In this document: piece after piece, positions 43,559 through 55,349 of the stretch
Layout: every line of letters starts with the position of its first letter
Numbering within the stretch: the stretch's first letter is position 1
Assembly (NCBI GenBank): GCA_029948255.1
Contig: JALIZF010001812.1
Span: 744,001 to 808,000, forward strand
DNA length: 64,000 bases
From: Telmatactis stephensoni
Taxonomy: Eukaryota > Cnidaria > Anthozoa > Actiniaria > Isophelliidae
Direction of reading: 5' to 3'
Made by a program: the position numbers and the translations under genes
Notes under the pieces: model-generated
The model's database searches: none
Told to the model about the DNA's origin: nothing
Seen by the model: only the letters and a program-made list of their open reading frames with translations

Positions 43559-44160
43559 TCAACTCAAGAGTCTCATGAATATAAAAGTTTATTTGTAATT
43601 ACACTTGTAAGAGAAGCTTTAATCACCTGATCAAAACGTTGGCAAACTGACTTGTCAAGTGTAAACAAAGAATCAATCGTCCTTTTGTATCACTCATGAG
43701 CAAGTTTCAGTAAGTTTTTCTGTTTCATCTTGAAATCTGACATCTGTAGAACAGATTTAAAGGAGTAGAGCAGTAACAGGGCTTTCAAAAGAGCCTTTAA
43801 TCTTCAAATTTGGTTCAGTAGATAGTATAAATTTCCCTTTACAGTGAAATAGAGGAGCTTTGACCTGTTTTGATGCCTCATTTTACCCTAGCGATAAACC
43901 CTGGGTTAATCCAGCGGCTTTTATGCATTCTTTACTTGTTTGTGGTCAAGATTTTCATCGAAATATATTTTTTAAAAAGTTGCCAAGTCATCGAGAAATC
44001 TATTCAGTTGATTATTTTCACTTCTGGTAGATTTCTGATTAGGTTTTCACAATGTTTATAGAACATCGGCGAACTGGTTATACTACGTTGGTGAATCGAC
44101 CTGAGTTGTCGGGGAAGTGGAGGCCGGTGAACTGGCACGCCAGCGAAATGACCGGATACC

Positions 44161-45330
44161 TTTCAACTTCTAGGTTGAAGATCCTACTGACTCTCCTTCT
44201 GTTCAATTTCTCAATCTTAACCTTTTCAACCTTTCTCAACATGTTAAACAGGCTACATATAATGGGAAACATTTCCTTGATCTTGTCATTACCAGTACTG
44301 CTAATAATATTGTTAACAAAGTTAATGTTTTTGATCCTGTGATCTCTGACCATTCTGCCATTTTTGTGACCTACTTATTAAAAAGCCTTCTTTTGAGAGT
44401 ATTATTTCAATTTGTTGGAAACTTAAGACTATTGATATGAAATCTCTTAAAAAGGATGTTGCTTGTAGCTCTTGGCTACTTCTAATGAAGACCTCACTGG
44501 CCTCACCTCTCAACACAATTCTGTTATATCTTCTTTACTTGACTCTTATGCTTTCTGCAAAGGAATGCATCATAACATTGCATCCCTCAAATCCTTGATA
44601 CACTGAGGAGATCAAGAATGAAAAAGTAAAACGTTGAAGGCTTGAACAAAATCAGCACCACACACGCCTAACAATTTTTCATGAGTTGTATGTCAAACTG
44701 TGTCTGGTAGTTAAATCACTTATCCAGAAATCTAAAAATGAGTATTTTTCAAATGTAATAAATGACAATAAATTTAATCAGAAGGTTCTATTCTCAAATT
44801 TTAACAAGTGGCTACACAAGATACCAAACCTTTCCATGCAGCTCCTATGCCTCAATATCTTGCAAATTCTTTTGTTGATTATTTTCTTGGAAAAATCAAT
44901 ATTCAACTCAATTTGGGTCCTTGTCTGCCGTTAGCTGATACTCCAACTGTTTCTCATGTGCAAATAATTAGGCATCTCACATCATTTTCTGAAATTTCAC
45001 CTTCTGAACTAAACTTATTCTACCATTAGTCGCCAAGTCTTGTGACCTTGATCCAATTACTGGAAAGATTATGAGAAGTTGCTTAGAATTTTTGACACCT
45101 TGTATTACCATACCAGGATTGTAAATCTTTCCTTAAATACTGCAACAATGTCATCTATTTTCAAGGAAGTGATGGGTAGACCAATCTTGAAGAAGCAAAA
45201 TTTGTCAACAGAAGAGTTTTCAAGTTTCAGACCTATTTCAAACTTGACATTTTTATCCACAGTCATAGAAAAGGTGGTTGCCACTCAATTGGAAAACTAT
45301 TTAGAGCTGAATAATAATAATAATAATTAA
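44161..45330 (+). pseudogene. CR1-like LINE, continuation with reverse transcriptase N-terminus
   Basis: Frames read VEDPTDSPSVQFLNLNLFNL, ATYNGKHFLDLVITSTANNI, FDPVISDHSAIF (end of the endonuclease), then LIQKSKNEYFSNVINDNKFN, VNLSLNTATMSSIFKEVMGR and FRPISNLTFLSTVIEKVVAT (start of RT). It ends abruptly at an (AAT)n/(ATC)n tract at 45,312-45,345, so the RT core is missing here. Confidence 0.75.
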
Positions 45331-45347
45331 TCATCATCATCATCATC
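45312..45347 (+). repeat. AAT/ATC trinucleotide tract
   Basis: (AAT)n then (ATC)n marks the junction between the LINE and the homeobox/HMG region. Confidence 0.85.
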
Positions 45348-45399
45348 TGATACAGCACTGTTTCTACCACTACTCGTACTTGTGTTCTTAAAGATGTTT

Positions 45400-46240
45400 G
45401 TCCTGAAATATGAAAAATAACTTTTTCTAATGAGGTAATCAGGATATTTGAGATCTCCTCGTCCATAATAACATCTTTGGCTTTGCAAACCTGTAAGGAA
45501 TGTTGTGGCAAATCCCAAACCATACTGACTCCATGCCTTGTCCTTCAAGAGAACGAATCTGAGAAAAAAAGTCGTGAAAATCAATTTGTGAAATACACAA
45601 AGTTTTCTTCTTTTTCCTTTTCCGTTCATACGAATATTTGAAATATTCTGCATGTTAAACATAACATTTAAATGTCACCACCAGTGGGAACTCTACTCAT
45701 CATCATGCTTACAGTGTGGCAAAGCCTGTCATGGCCTTTTTTGAGCCTGTCCTCCCTTTCATTTCTTGTTTTTTCTCTTGATTTAATTGCATTCTTTTGT
45801 TCTTCTGGTAAAGCTTTCCAGGCCTTACCAGCCTCCTTGTTAAGCGTCAAAAGTTCAGTGTTAGGATGTTCTAAAAATGAATTTATAAAATGACACTCAA
45901 ATAATGATAAAAGCTTAAGAAGTCCAAAACCACATGTAATTTGTTTAAAGCCATTTGTTATCTTCCATTTTTAATGACACACAACTTCTCAACATAACGT
46001 GTTTTCACAGGCTATCACACAGAAAGCAGTTTTTCATTTAACTGTTATTACTTTTAGATAACCACTTTTAAAGGATTTCCAAAACATGCTGTACGGATTT
46101 AATCGCACAATTTTGCATGGAAGAGAATTGATTGTTTTCTTTTCCCTTTTTTTTGTTTGTCCCAGTCTTGCTCTATGGGTTCCAATCCAAAGTTTGCTTG
46201 AGTATTTCCTGCTACTGTTGTTAAAACGTTTGAGATGTAG
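45400..46240 (-). pseudogene. Diverged homeodomain/HMG-like gene copy, 3' exons
   Basis: In - strand order: WIGTHRARLGQTKKREKK with LNPYSMFWKSFKSGY (about 46,190-46,065; homeodomain C-half plus HMG N-half, with its acceptor lost). Then 45,870-45,713, HPNTELLTLNKEAGKAWKAL and PEEQKNAIKSREKT (HMG C-half, intact, TTTTTAG acceptor, GTAAGC donor). Then from 45,558, LEGQGMESVWFGICHNIPYR, which frameshifts before VIMDEEISNILITSLEK. It is the same exon order as in the array units but 15-25% diverged by eye. Confidence 0.6.
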
Positions 46241-46907
46241 CAAAAAAAGGTCTGGTTCCTCTATACAGTTTATCTACTTTTGTTGGGTCATGTTTTTCTG
46301 GCATGGATAACATGTCCTAAAAAAATAATCACAGTATTCTGAGGTTTAGAACCTTTTCCTAAATGATCAATCGATTGATTTTTATCTCCCTTTATGCCCT
46401 CTTGATGGGTCATATAAACTTCAGTTCCCTGCGACACCAGCAGAAAAAGGAAAAAACCATACAACAACAAAAACAATCACTCACTTGAATAACTGGCCTG
46501 GACAACATTTGGTGTCACTTTCATCTATGCACTCCTGCAGACTGGGCTTCCTCATTTCCAAACTCAATGAAAATTGCTCCCACATCTCTGTTTTGTCACA
46601 TATCTTATTATTGTTTAGCAAAAAGGATATTTTAATATTTATGTTTTCCAAGAAAGAGCCATGTGAGCTGATGAAATGAGCAGTTTGCAAAAAAATCTAA
46701 CTACTTTTATTACCGTATTGCATTCCAGGCATGTAAATGTTGTTCATAGGCTTGTGCTACATGCGTTGACTGATTTGTCCTTTAAAAAGACATAATACCA
46801 AAGTAAAAAATGGATTAATTTATACGAATATTTGAAATATTCTGCATGTTAAACATAACATTTGAAAGCCGCCGCCAGTGCGAACTCTAATCACCATCAC
46901 TACTTAC

Positions 46908-47440
46908 AGTGTCACAAAGCCTGTCACGGCCTTTTTTGAGCCGTCCTCCCTTTCATTTCTTGTTTCTTTTCTAGATCTTATGGCTTTCTTTTCCTCTTCT
47001 GGTAAGGCTTTCCATGCCTTATCAGCCTCTTTATTTAGCGTAGAAAGCTCAGTGTTAGGATGTTCTAAAAAATGTATAAACAACGCCGCTGCATGGCTGC
47101 ATTTGTAGGCTCCTCGCGGACATTCACAATCACTTGACTTGATTTTATTGTTATAAAGATAGACCTTAATAAAAAAGAACAATCTAATTACAAATCATAC
47201 ATTTATTGAAACAGAAATGAAAGGAAAACCATGGCAAAGTATAGCGAAACTCAGAGATTCTCTTACCGTAACTTTATATCGTTTATCTTTCATACTTGCT
47301 TTAATAATCCCCCTCAAAACTCCACTAGAATAAGAAAAGGACTCTATGTGACCAGAAGAGTAATGGTTTTCACCTCTTGATAGAGACTTTGGCTCATCGT
47401 TAAAGAACGAAGCGAGAGCACTTATCGATAACGCCGCCAT
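46908..47440 (-). CDS. SWIM zinc-finger exons fused to an HMG-like exon (chimera)
   Basis: Exon 1 (47,440-47,267) reads MAALSISALASFFNDEPKSL ... MKDKRYKVT and ends ACG|GTAAGA. Exon 2 (47,166-46,908) follows TTTTTATTAAG and reads VYLYNNKIKSSDCECPRGAY then KCSHAAALFIH. CxCx7CxH is a SWIM zinc finger. After FIH the frame runs through what is an intron acceptor in the array (TTTTTTAG) into the HMG-like exon (EHPNTELSTLNKEADKAWKA), ending ACACT|GTAAGT. I recall FIH being followed by GIHNL in coral SWIM/YqaJ-type proteins, so the fusion looks secondary. Whether it is expressed is unknown. Confidence 0.6.
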
Positions 47441-47681
47441 TTTGAATTCAGAAAGTTTGTTTGTCTCCAGCAAAATCGTCGTCATGGTAGCAAGACGTCA
47501 CACTTCACCACTCTATAAATGTTTAACTGTGCGCGATGTTTAGTTCACAAGTGTTAGACTTCGTGATTTTTTAAAATATTTCTTTTTGGAGGGAGGAATG
47601 AGTGACACAATGTAACACTTGGATTACTGAGAATGACCTTTGCCACATCAAACTAATCTGGCTCTAAGAAATATTACATAC

Positions 47682-47843
47682 CTTGATAAACTTCACTTCG
47701 AGCCCAAGTTTGTCGCTCGCTTCTATGATAAGTTCTAATGACTTTCTTCCCTCTTCAGTTTTTGGATTTTCAGATCTTGGGGCGATCTTCATCCCGTTCT
47801 CATAGTACAACTCTAGTTGTCTTTTTTGTTCTTCTGTAATCAT
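47682..47843 (-). CDS. Homeodomain-like N-half exon, array copy 1
   Basis: Fifty-four codons from MITEEQKRQLELYYENGMKI to LGLEVKFIK, with donor AAG|GTATGT. With the WIGT exon it would form helices 1-3 of a homeodomain-like fold. It is the most diverged of the six copies, and no partner exon lies in phase next to it: the SWIM exons intervene. Confidence 0.55.
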
Positions 47844-48331
47844 TTTTCAAGTGATATTTTTGAGTAGTTTTTAACTAGAGATCTCGACTCTGATTTTCTT
47901 CGCATCAAAAGGTCTCGTTATTAGTGCTAGATAAGGATTTGAAAAGAAAAGGAAAAAATATATATATATAATTAACAAAAGATAAATATAAATATTGCTA
48001 TATAATAAATATATAGATATATATGTAAGATGAAATTAAAAAAAATTTTCGATAGAAAATATATATAGCTTAAAAACAATGAAGCCTAATCAATGAATAC
48101 GATTTTGTCTTTCAAAAGACAATTTGGTCTAATCAATAACATTGGTCTACAAGAAAAATAAATCAATAAATGACAATTTGGTATAATCGCTGAATACAAT
48201 TTCGTCGATAAAAGTTTACAATTTAAAAAACGAATAAAATTCATAAGAAATGATTGATTAATTAATTTAATGGCTATACTATTGCTGTGAAATATTCTTA
48301 AAACCTAATGTAATAATAAAACTTGATATAA

Positions 48332-48895
48332 TTAACCAAAGCGTTCATTATCGATCTGCTTTTTTAGTTCGATTTTGTATAATTGTCTTTTAAGTTCCTT
48401 TTTCGTCGATGACTCTTTTAACGCTTTACTTAGACTGTTCCATTCTTTGCTTGAACGGACACTGACTGTACGGCCACCCTCCGTTTCCCTTTTATATAGT
48501 GGACACCTGGCGTTCAGCTTACAAAAATGAGTTGCTCGTGAGCTTACATCAGAGTTCACCTGAAACAAATCTTTGAAATAATCAGGACAATTATCATAAA
48601 TTCTATTGTAAACAATAGAACATCTATTTATGTATGCTTCTTGCTAAAAAGGAATCCAACACAGTTTATTGAATAGGTTGACAGAGCAGGCCTAAGTGTC
48701 TGCAATTAAGATGATCCTTGCAGCTCGTTTCTGGTACTTCATAATTCGTTGTACTAAATCACTATTACATGAGGACCATATCGTAGAACAGTAACTAATG
48801 CATGGTTTGATGACTGCATTGTAGTCATGGCGAAAAATTACGTACAGCCAAAAGGATTGCGGGCGCAAGTATACATGTCGAGGCGCCAAATTCAA
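48332..48895 (-). pseudogene. CR1-like LINE 3' fragment, unit 1
   Basis: It reads YNAVIKPCISYCSTIWSSCN then RIMKYQKRAARIILIADT, and after a gap SSRATHFCKLNARCPLYKRE and VSVRSSKEWNSL. This is the C-terminal end of a LINE reverse transcriptase ORF (the SYCS.IW and QKRAARIIL motifs are typical). It is 5'-truncated. Identical fragments sit in each unit. Confidence 0.75.
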
Positions 48896-49150
48896 TATGG
48901 CGTCTCGTTGTAAAGAGAGAGAAACCGGTTTCTACCGATCGTTAAACGATTTTAATAAATTTCTTGAGCCCGTGAAAACTAAAAGGAGTGGGTCCTCAAA
49001 GTACTTTCCAGTGGAATGAGTGATTTCTTGTAGAACCAATAAAGGAAATGTAAGTAAATGTAGATGTATTAAAAGTTTCAAATTTTGTCGTTTTGCTCGT
49101 TTCTGTCCATATCACTGCTGTCGTTGCGTTTTTTCACCATCACTACTTAC

Positions 49151-50955
49151 AGTGTCACAAAGCCTGTCACGGCCTTTTTTGAGCCGTCCTCCCTTTCATT
49201 TCTTGTTTCTTTTCTAGATCTTATGGCTTTCTTTTCCTCTTCTGGTAAGGCTTTCCATGCCTTATCAGCCTCTTTATTTAGCGTAGAAAGCTCAGTGTTA
49301 GGATGTTCTAAAAATTTATAAAATTGCACTCAAATAATTTTGATAACTTGAATAGTGCCATTTCATGGGGTCATTCATTAAGTACTAACCATCATTGGTG
49401 CTTGGCCCATCATCTCCTGTAGCCCGACCTGCGGCGGTAAGCAGTGCTTGCATACGCGTTCTTAAAGTTGCTTTTCCTGAAATATGAAAAAGGTAATCAT
49501 CAGTATATTACATAGGTATGAGCTAAACTATAACTTAGAACTAACCAGTCGCTTTCTCTAATGACGTAATCATTGTATTTGATGTCTCTTCGTTCATGAT
49601 AATGTTTTTTGCCTTGGTTGATGCAAATCTGTATGGCACGTCATTACACATTCCGTACCATACAGATTCCATGCCTTGGTCTTCAAGAAATCTAATCTGA
49701 GAAAACAAGTTGGGAAAATTAATTTGTGAAATACACAAAGTTTTATTCTTTTTCCTTTTCTGTTCATACGGATATTTGAAATATCTGCATGTTGAACATA
49801 ACATTTAAATGTCGCCACCAGTGAGAACTCTACTCATCATCATACTTACAGTGTCGTGAAGCCTTTCAAGGCCTTTTGTGATCCCATCCACCCTTTCATT
49901 TCTTAATTCTTCCCTTGATCGTATCCCTTTTTTTTCCTCTGAAAAGCCTTACCAGCCTCTTTATTTAGCTCAGCAAGCTCCGCGTTAGGATGTTCTAAAA
50001 ATTATAAAATGACACTCAAATAATGATACAAGCTTTAGATGTCCAAAACCACATGTAATTTTTTAAAAGCCATTTGTTATCTTTTTTTATGACACACAAC
50101 TTCTCAACATAACGTGTTTTCACAGGCTATCACACATAGAAAGCAGTTTTTCATTTAACTGTTATTACTTTCAAAAGTACCTTTTAGATAACCACTTTTA
50201 AACGATTTCAAAAATATGCTGTACGGATTTAATCGCACAATTTTGCGTGGAAGAGGATTGATGGTTCTGTTTTCCCTTTTTTTGGTTTGGCCCAGTCTTT
50301 TTCTTTGGGTCCCTATCCAATTCTGCAAATTAAATGACAACCAAATAAATTGATTAAGGATTGTAGAATATAATAAGATTCAAATATGAAAAACATAAAT
50401 GAAAGTTTGGGAAGTGTAACTAGCTTATGCTTTTTCGCTTCATAAATAAAGAAAAAATAAAGAAATAAAATTATGATATCGCTCATTTTACAAGAGTTTT
50501 ATTTGTAGTACACTGAATTGAGTTGGCGCGCCAATGGATTACAGTACGCGCGAAGGAAGACGATATATGCGTCAGTTAATAATATTAAACGAAACAAAAC
50601 ATTAACATTTCAATTCAATCACAATAAATGTTTAACTGCGCGCGATGTTTAGTTCACAAGTGTTAGACTTCGCGATTTAAAAAAAATACTATTTCTTTTT
50701 GGAGGGAGGAACGAGTGACACAATGTAACACTTGGTTACTGAGAATGACCTTTGCCACATCAAACTAATCTGGCTCTAAGAAATATTACATACCTTGATA
50801 AACTTCACTTCGAGCCCAAGTTTTTCGCTCGCTTCTTTGATTAGGGCTAATGATTTTCTTGCCTCTTCAGTCTTTGGTTTTTCTGATCTTGGGGCGATCT
50901 TCATCCCTTTCTCATAGTAAACTTCTAGCTGTTTTTTTTGTTCTTGTGTAATCAT
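49151..50955 (-). pseudogene. Homeodomain plus HMG-box-like gene, copy spanning units 1-2
   Basis: In - strand order: homeo-N exon 50,955-50,794 (MITQEQKKQLEVYYEKGMKI ... LGLEVKFIK, donor GTATGT). Homeo-C/HMG-N exon 50,322-50,181 (NWIGTQRKRLGQTKKRENRT ... LNPYSIFLKSFKSGYLK). A broken HMG-C exon near 49,990-49,855 (HPNAELAELNKEAGKA, then frameshift). Exon about 49,700-49,545 (IRFLEDQGMESVWYGMCNDV ... ITSLEKAT). Exon about 49,477-49,392 (KATLRTRMQALLTAAG). A second HMG-C exon 49,307-49,151 (HPNTELSTLNKEADKAWKAL). Phases join at each step except in the HMG-C exons. FIK|NWIGTQRKRLG fits homeodomain helix 3, and NPYSIFL...KAWKALPEEEKK fits an HMG box. Both are inferred by eye. Confidence 0.6.
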
Positions 50956-51430
50956 TTTTGAAGTTTTTGAGTTTTTAACTTGAGCTCTCGACTCTGATTT
51001 TCTTCGCGTCAAAAGGTCCCGTTATTAGTGCTAGATAAGGATTTGAAAAGAAAAGAAAAAAAAATATATATATAATTAACAAAAGATAAATATAAATATT
51101 GCTATATGATAAATATATAGATATATATGTAAGATGAAATAAAAATTTTTGATAAAAATATATATAGCTTAAAAACAATGAAGCCTAATCAATGAATACG
51201 ATTTTGTCTTTCAAAAGACAATTTGGTCTAATCAATAACATTGGTCTACAAGAAAAATAAATCAATAAATGACAATTTGGTATAATCGCTGAATACAATT
51301 TCGTCGATAAAAGTTTACAATTTAAAAAACGAATAAAATTCATAAGAAATGATTGATTAATTAATTTAATGGCTATACTATTGCTGTGAAATATTCTTAA
51401 AACCTAATGTAATAATAAAACTTGATATAA

Positions 51431-51994
51431 TTAACCAAAGCGTTCATTATCGATCTGCTTTTTTAGTTCGATTTTGTATAATTGTCTTTTAAGTTCCTTT
51501 TTCGTCGATGACTCTTTTAACGCTTTACTTAGACTGTTCCATTCTTTGCTTGAACGGACACTGACTGTACGGCCACCCTCCGTTTCCCTTTTATATAGTG
51601 GACACCTGGCGTTCAGCTTACAAAAATGAGTTGCTCGTGAGCTTACATCAGAGTTCACCTGAAACAAATCTTTGAAATAATCAGGACAATTATCATAAAT
51701 TCTATTGTAAACAATAGAACATCTATTTATGTATGCTTCTTGCTAAAAAGGAATCCAACACAGTTTATTGAATAGGTTGACAGAGCAGGCCTAAGTGTCT
51801 GCAATTAAGATGATCCTTGCAGCTCGTTTCTGGTACTTCATAATTCGTTGTACTAAATCACTATTACATGAGGACCATATCGTAGAACAGTAACTAATGC
51901 ATGGTTTGATGACTGCATTGTAGTCATGGCGAAAAATTACGTACAGCCAAAAGGATTGCGGGCGCAAGTATACATGTCGAGGCGCCAAATTCAA
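51431..51994 (-). pseudogene. CR1-like LINE 3' fragment, unit 2
   Basis: It is base-for-base the same as the unit 1 fragment over the coding part, as expected if the LINE inserted before the array expanded. Confidence 0.75.
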
Positions 51995-52249
51995 TATGGC
52001 GTCTCGTTGTAAAGAGAGAGAAACCGGTTTCTACCGATCGTTAAACGATTTTAATAAATTTCTTGAGCCCGTGAAAACTAAAAGGAGTGGGTCCTCAAAG
52101 TACTTTCCAGTGGAATGAGTGATTTCTTGTAGAACCAATAAAGGAAATGTAAGTAAATGTAGATGTATTAAAAGTTTCAAATTTTGTCGTTTTGCTCGTT
52201 TCTGTCCATATCACTGCTGTCGTTGCGTTTTTTCACCATCACTACTTAC

Positions 52250-54054
52250 AGTGTCACAAAGCCTGTCACGGCCTTTTTTGAGCCGTCCTCCCTTTCATTT
52301 CTTGTTTCTTTTCTAGATCTTATGGCTTTCTTTTCCTCTTCTGGTAAGGCTTTCCATGCCTTATCAGCCTCTTTATTTAGCGTAGAAAGCTCAGTGTTAG
52401 GATGTTCTAAAAATTTATAAAATTGCACTCAAATAATTTTGATAACTTGAATAGTGCCATTTCATGGGGTCATTCATTAAGTACTAACCATCATTGGTGC
52501 TTGGCCCATCATCTCCTGTAGCCCGACCTGCGGCGGTAAGCAGTGCTTGCATACGCGTTCTTAAAGTTGCTTTTCCTGAAATATGAAAAAGGTAATCATC
52601 AGTATATTACATAGGTATGAGCTAAACTATAACTTAGAACTAACCAGTCGCTTTCTCTAATGACGTAATCATTGTATTTGATGTCTCTTCGTTCATGATA
52701 ATGTTTTTTGCCTTGGTTGATGCAAATCTGTATGGCACGTCATTACACATTCCGTACCATACAGATTCCATGCCTTGGTCTTCAAGAAATCTAATCTGAG
52801 AAAACAAGTTGGGAAAATTAATTTGTGAAATACACAAAGTTTTATTCTTTTTCCTTTTCTGTTCATACGGATATTTGAAATATCTGCATGTTGAACATAA
52901 CATTTAAATGTCGCCACCAGTGAGAACTCTACTCATCATCATACTTACAGTGTCGTGAAGCCTTTCAAGGCCTTTTGTGATCCCATCCACCCTTTCATTT
53001 CTTAATTCTTCCCTTGATCGTATCCCTTTTTTTTCCTCTGAAAAGCCTTACCAGCCTCTTTATTTAGCTCAGCAAGCTCCGCGTTAGGATGTTCTAAAAA
53101 TTATAAAATGACACTCAAATAATGATACAAGCTTTAGATGTCCAAAACCACATGTAATTTTTTAAAAGCCATTTGTTATCTTTTTTTATGACACACAACT
53201 TCTCAACATAACGTGTTTTCACAGGCTATCACACATAGAAAGCAGTTTTTCATTTAACTGTTATTACTTTCAAAAGTACCTTTTAGATAACCACTTTTAA
53301 ACGATTTCAAAAATATGCTGTACGGATTTAATCGCACAATTTTGCGTGGAAGAGGATTGATGGTTCTGTTTTCCCTTTTTTTGGTTTGGCCCAGTCTTTT
53401 TCTTTGGGTCCCTATCCAATTCTGCAAATTAAATGACAACCAAATAAATTGATTAAGGATTGTAGAATATAATAAGATTCAAATATGAAAAACATAAATG
53501 AAAGTTTGGGAAGTGTAACTAGCTTATGCTTTTTCGCTTCATAAATAAAGAAAAAATAAAGAAATAAAATTATGATATCGCTCATTTTACAAGAGTTTTG
53601 TTTGTAGTACACTGAATTGAGTTGGCGCGCCAATGGATTACAGTACGCGCGAAGGAAGACGATATATGCGTCAGTTAATAATATTAAACGAAACAAAACA
53701 TTAACATTTCAATTCAATCACAATAAATGTTTAACTGCGCGCGATGTTTAGTTCACAAGTGTTAGACTTCGCGATTTAAAAAAAATACTATTTCTTTTTG
53801 GAGGGAGGAACGAGTGACACAATGTAACACTTGGTTACTGAGAATGACCTTTGCCACATCAAACTAATCTGGCTCTAAGAAATATTACATACCTTGATAA
53901 ACTTCACTTCGAGCCCAAGTTTTTCGCTCGCTTCTTTGATTAGGGCTAATGATTTTCTTGCCTCTTCAGTCTTTGGTTTTTCTGATCTTGGGGCGATCTT
54001 CATCCCTTTCTCATAGTAAACTTCTAGCTGTTTTTTTTGTTCTTGTGTAATCAT
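52250..54054 (-). pseudogene. Homeodomain plus HMG-box-like gene, copy spanning units 2-3
   Basis: Homeo-N 54,054-53,893; homeo-C/HMG-N 53,421-53,280; broken HMG-C about 53,090-52,955 (short form with GAAAAGCCTT); exon to about 52,643 ending LEKAT; exon about 52,576-52,491; second HMG-C about 52,406-52,250. Sequence and damage are as in the copy before it. Confidence 0.6.
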
Positions 54055-54530
54055 TTTTGAAGTTTTTGAGTTTTTAACTTGAGCTCTCGACTCTGATTTT
54101 CTTCGCGTCAAAAGGTCCCGTTATTAGTGCTAGATAAGGATTTGAAAAGAAAAGAAAAAAAATATATATATATAATTAACAAAAGATAAATATAAATATT
54201 GCTATATGATAAATATATAGATATATATGTAAGATGAAATAAAAATTTTTGATAAAAATATATATAGCTTAAAAACAATGAAGCCTAATCAATGAATACG
54301 ATTTTGTCTTTCAAAAGACAATTTGGTCTAATCAATAACATTGGTCTTCAAGAAAAATAAATCAATAAATGACAATTTGGTATAATCGCTGAATACAATT
54401 TCGTCGATAAAAGTTTACAATTTAAAAAACGAATAAAATTCATAAGAAATGATTGATTAATTAATTTAATGGCTATACTATTGCTGTGAAATATTCTTAA
54501 AACCTAATGTAATAATAAAACTTGATATAA

Positions 54531-55094
54531 TTAACCAAAGCGTTCATTATCGATCTGCTTTTTTAGTTCGATTTTGTATAATTGTCTTTTAAGTTCCTTT
54601 TTCGTCGATGACTCTTTTAACGCTTTACTTAGACTGTTCCATTCTTTGCTTGAACGGACACTGACTGTACGGCCACCCTCCGTTTCCCTTTTATATAGTG
54701 GACACCTGGCGTTCAGCTTACAAAAATGAGTTGCTCGTGAGCTTACATCAGAGTTCACCTGAAACAAATCTTTGAAATAATCAGGACAATTATCATAAAT
54801 TCTATTGTAAACAATAGAACATCTATTTATGTATGCTTCTTGCTAAAAAGGAATCCAACACAGTTTATTGAATAGGTTGACAGAGCAGGCCTAAGTGTCT
54901 GCAATTAAGATGATCCTTGCAGCTCGTTTCTGGTACTTCATAATTCGTTGTACTAAATCACTATTACATGAGGACCATATCGTAGAACAGTAACTAATGC
55001 ATGGTTTGATGACTGCATTGTAGTCATGGCGAAAAATTACGTACAGCCAAAAGGATTGCGGGCGCAAGTATACATGTCGAGGCGCCAAATTCAA
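54531..55094 (-). pseudogene. CR1-like LINE 3' fragment, unit 3
   Basis: Same truncated LINE end as in units 1 and 2. Confidence 0.75.
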
Positions 55095-55349
55095 TATGGC
55101 GTCTCGTTGTAAAGAGAGAGAAACCGGTTTCTACCGATCGTTAAACGATTTTAATAAATTTCTTGAGCCCGTGAAAACTAAAAGGAGTGGGTCCTCAAAG
55201 TACTTTCCAGTGGAATGAGTGATTTCTTGTAGAACCAATAAAGGAAATGTAAGTAAATGTAGATGTATTAAAAGTTTCAAATTTTGTCGTTTTGCTCGTT
55301 TCTGTCCATATCACTGCTGTCGTTGCGTTTTTTCACCATCACTACTTAC

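Larger units (their letters stand above)
38060..44160. mobile_element. 6.1-kb DNA transposon with long TIRs, inserted in the LINE
   Basis: Inverted ends of about 220 bases (38,060-38,280 and 43,940-44,160) share GGTCATTTCG and ATAGATTTCTCGATGACTTG. The 8-bp direct repeat TTTCAACT flanks it (38,052-38,059 and 44,161-44,168). With the insertion removed, the LINE continues in frame across the junction (DDFNF then a stop then VEDPTDSP). The interior holds a MULE-transposase-like fragment and three nested elements. Long TIRs and an 8-9-bp duplication suit a MULE. Confidence 0.85.

Noticed and set aside
48692..48895. Complete LINE in each array unit
   Set aside because: Only the C-terminal end of the reverse transcriptase ORF is present; no endonuclease or RT core was found in the unit.
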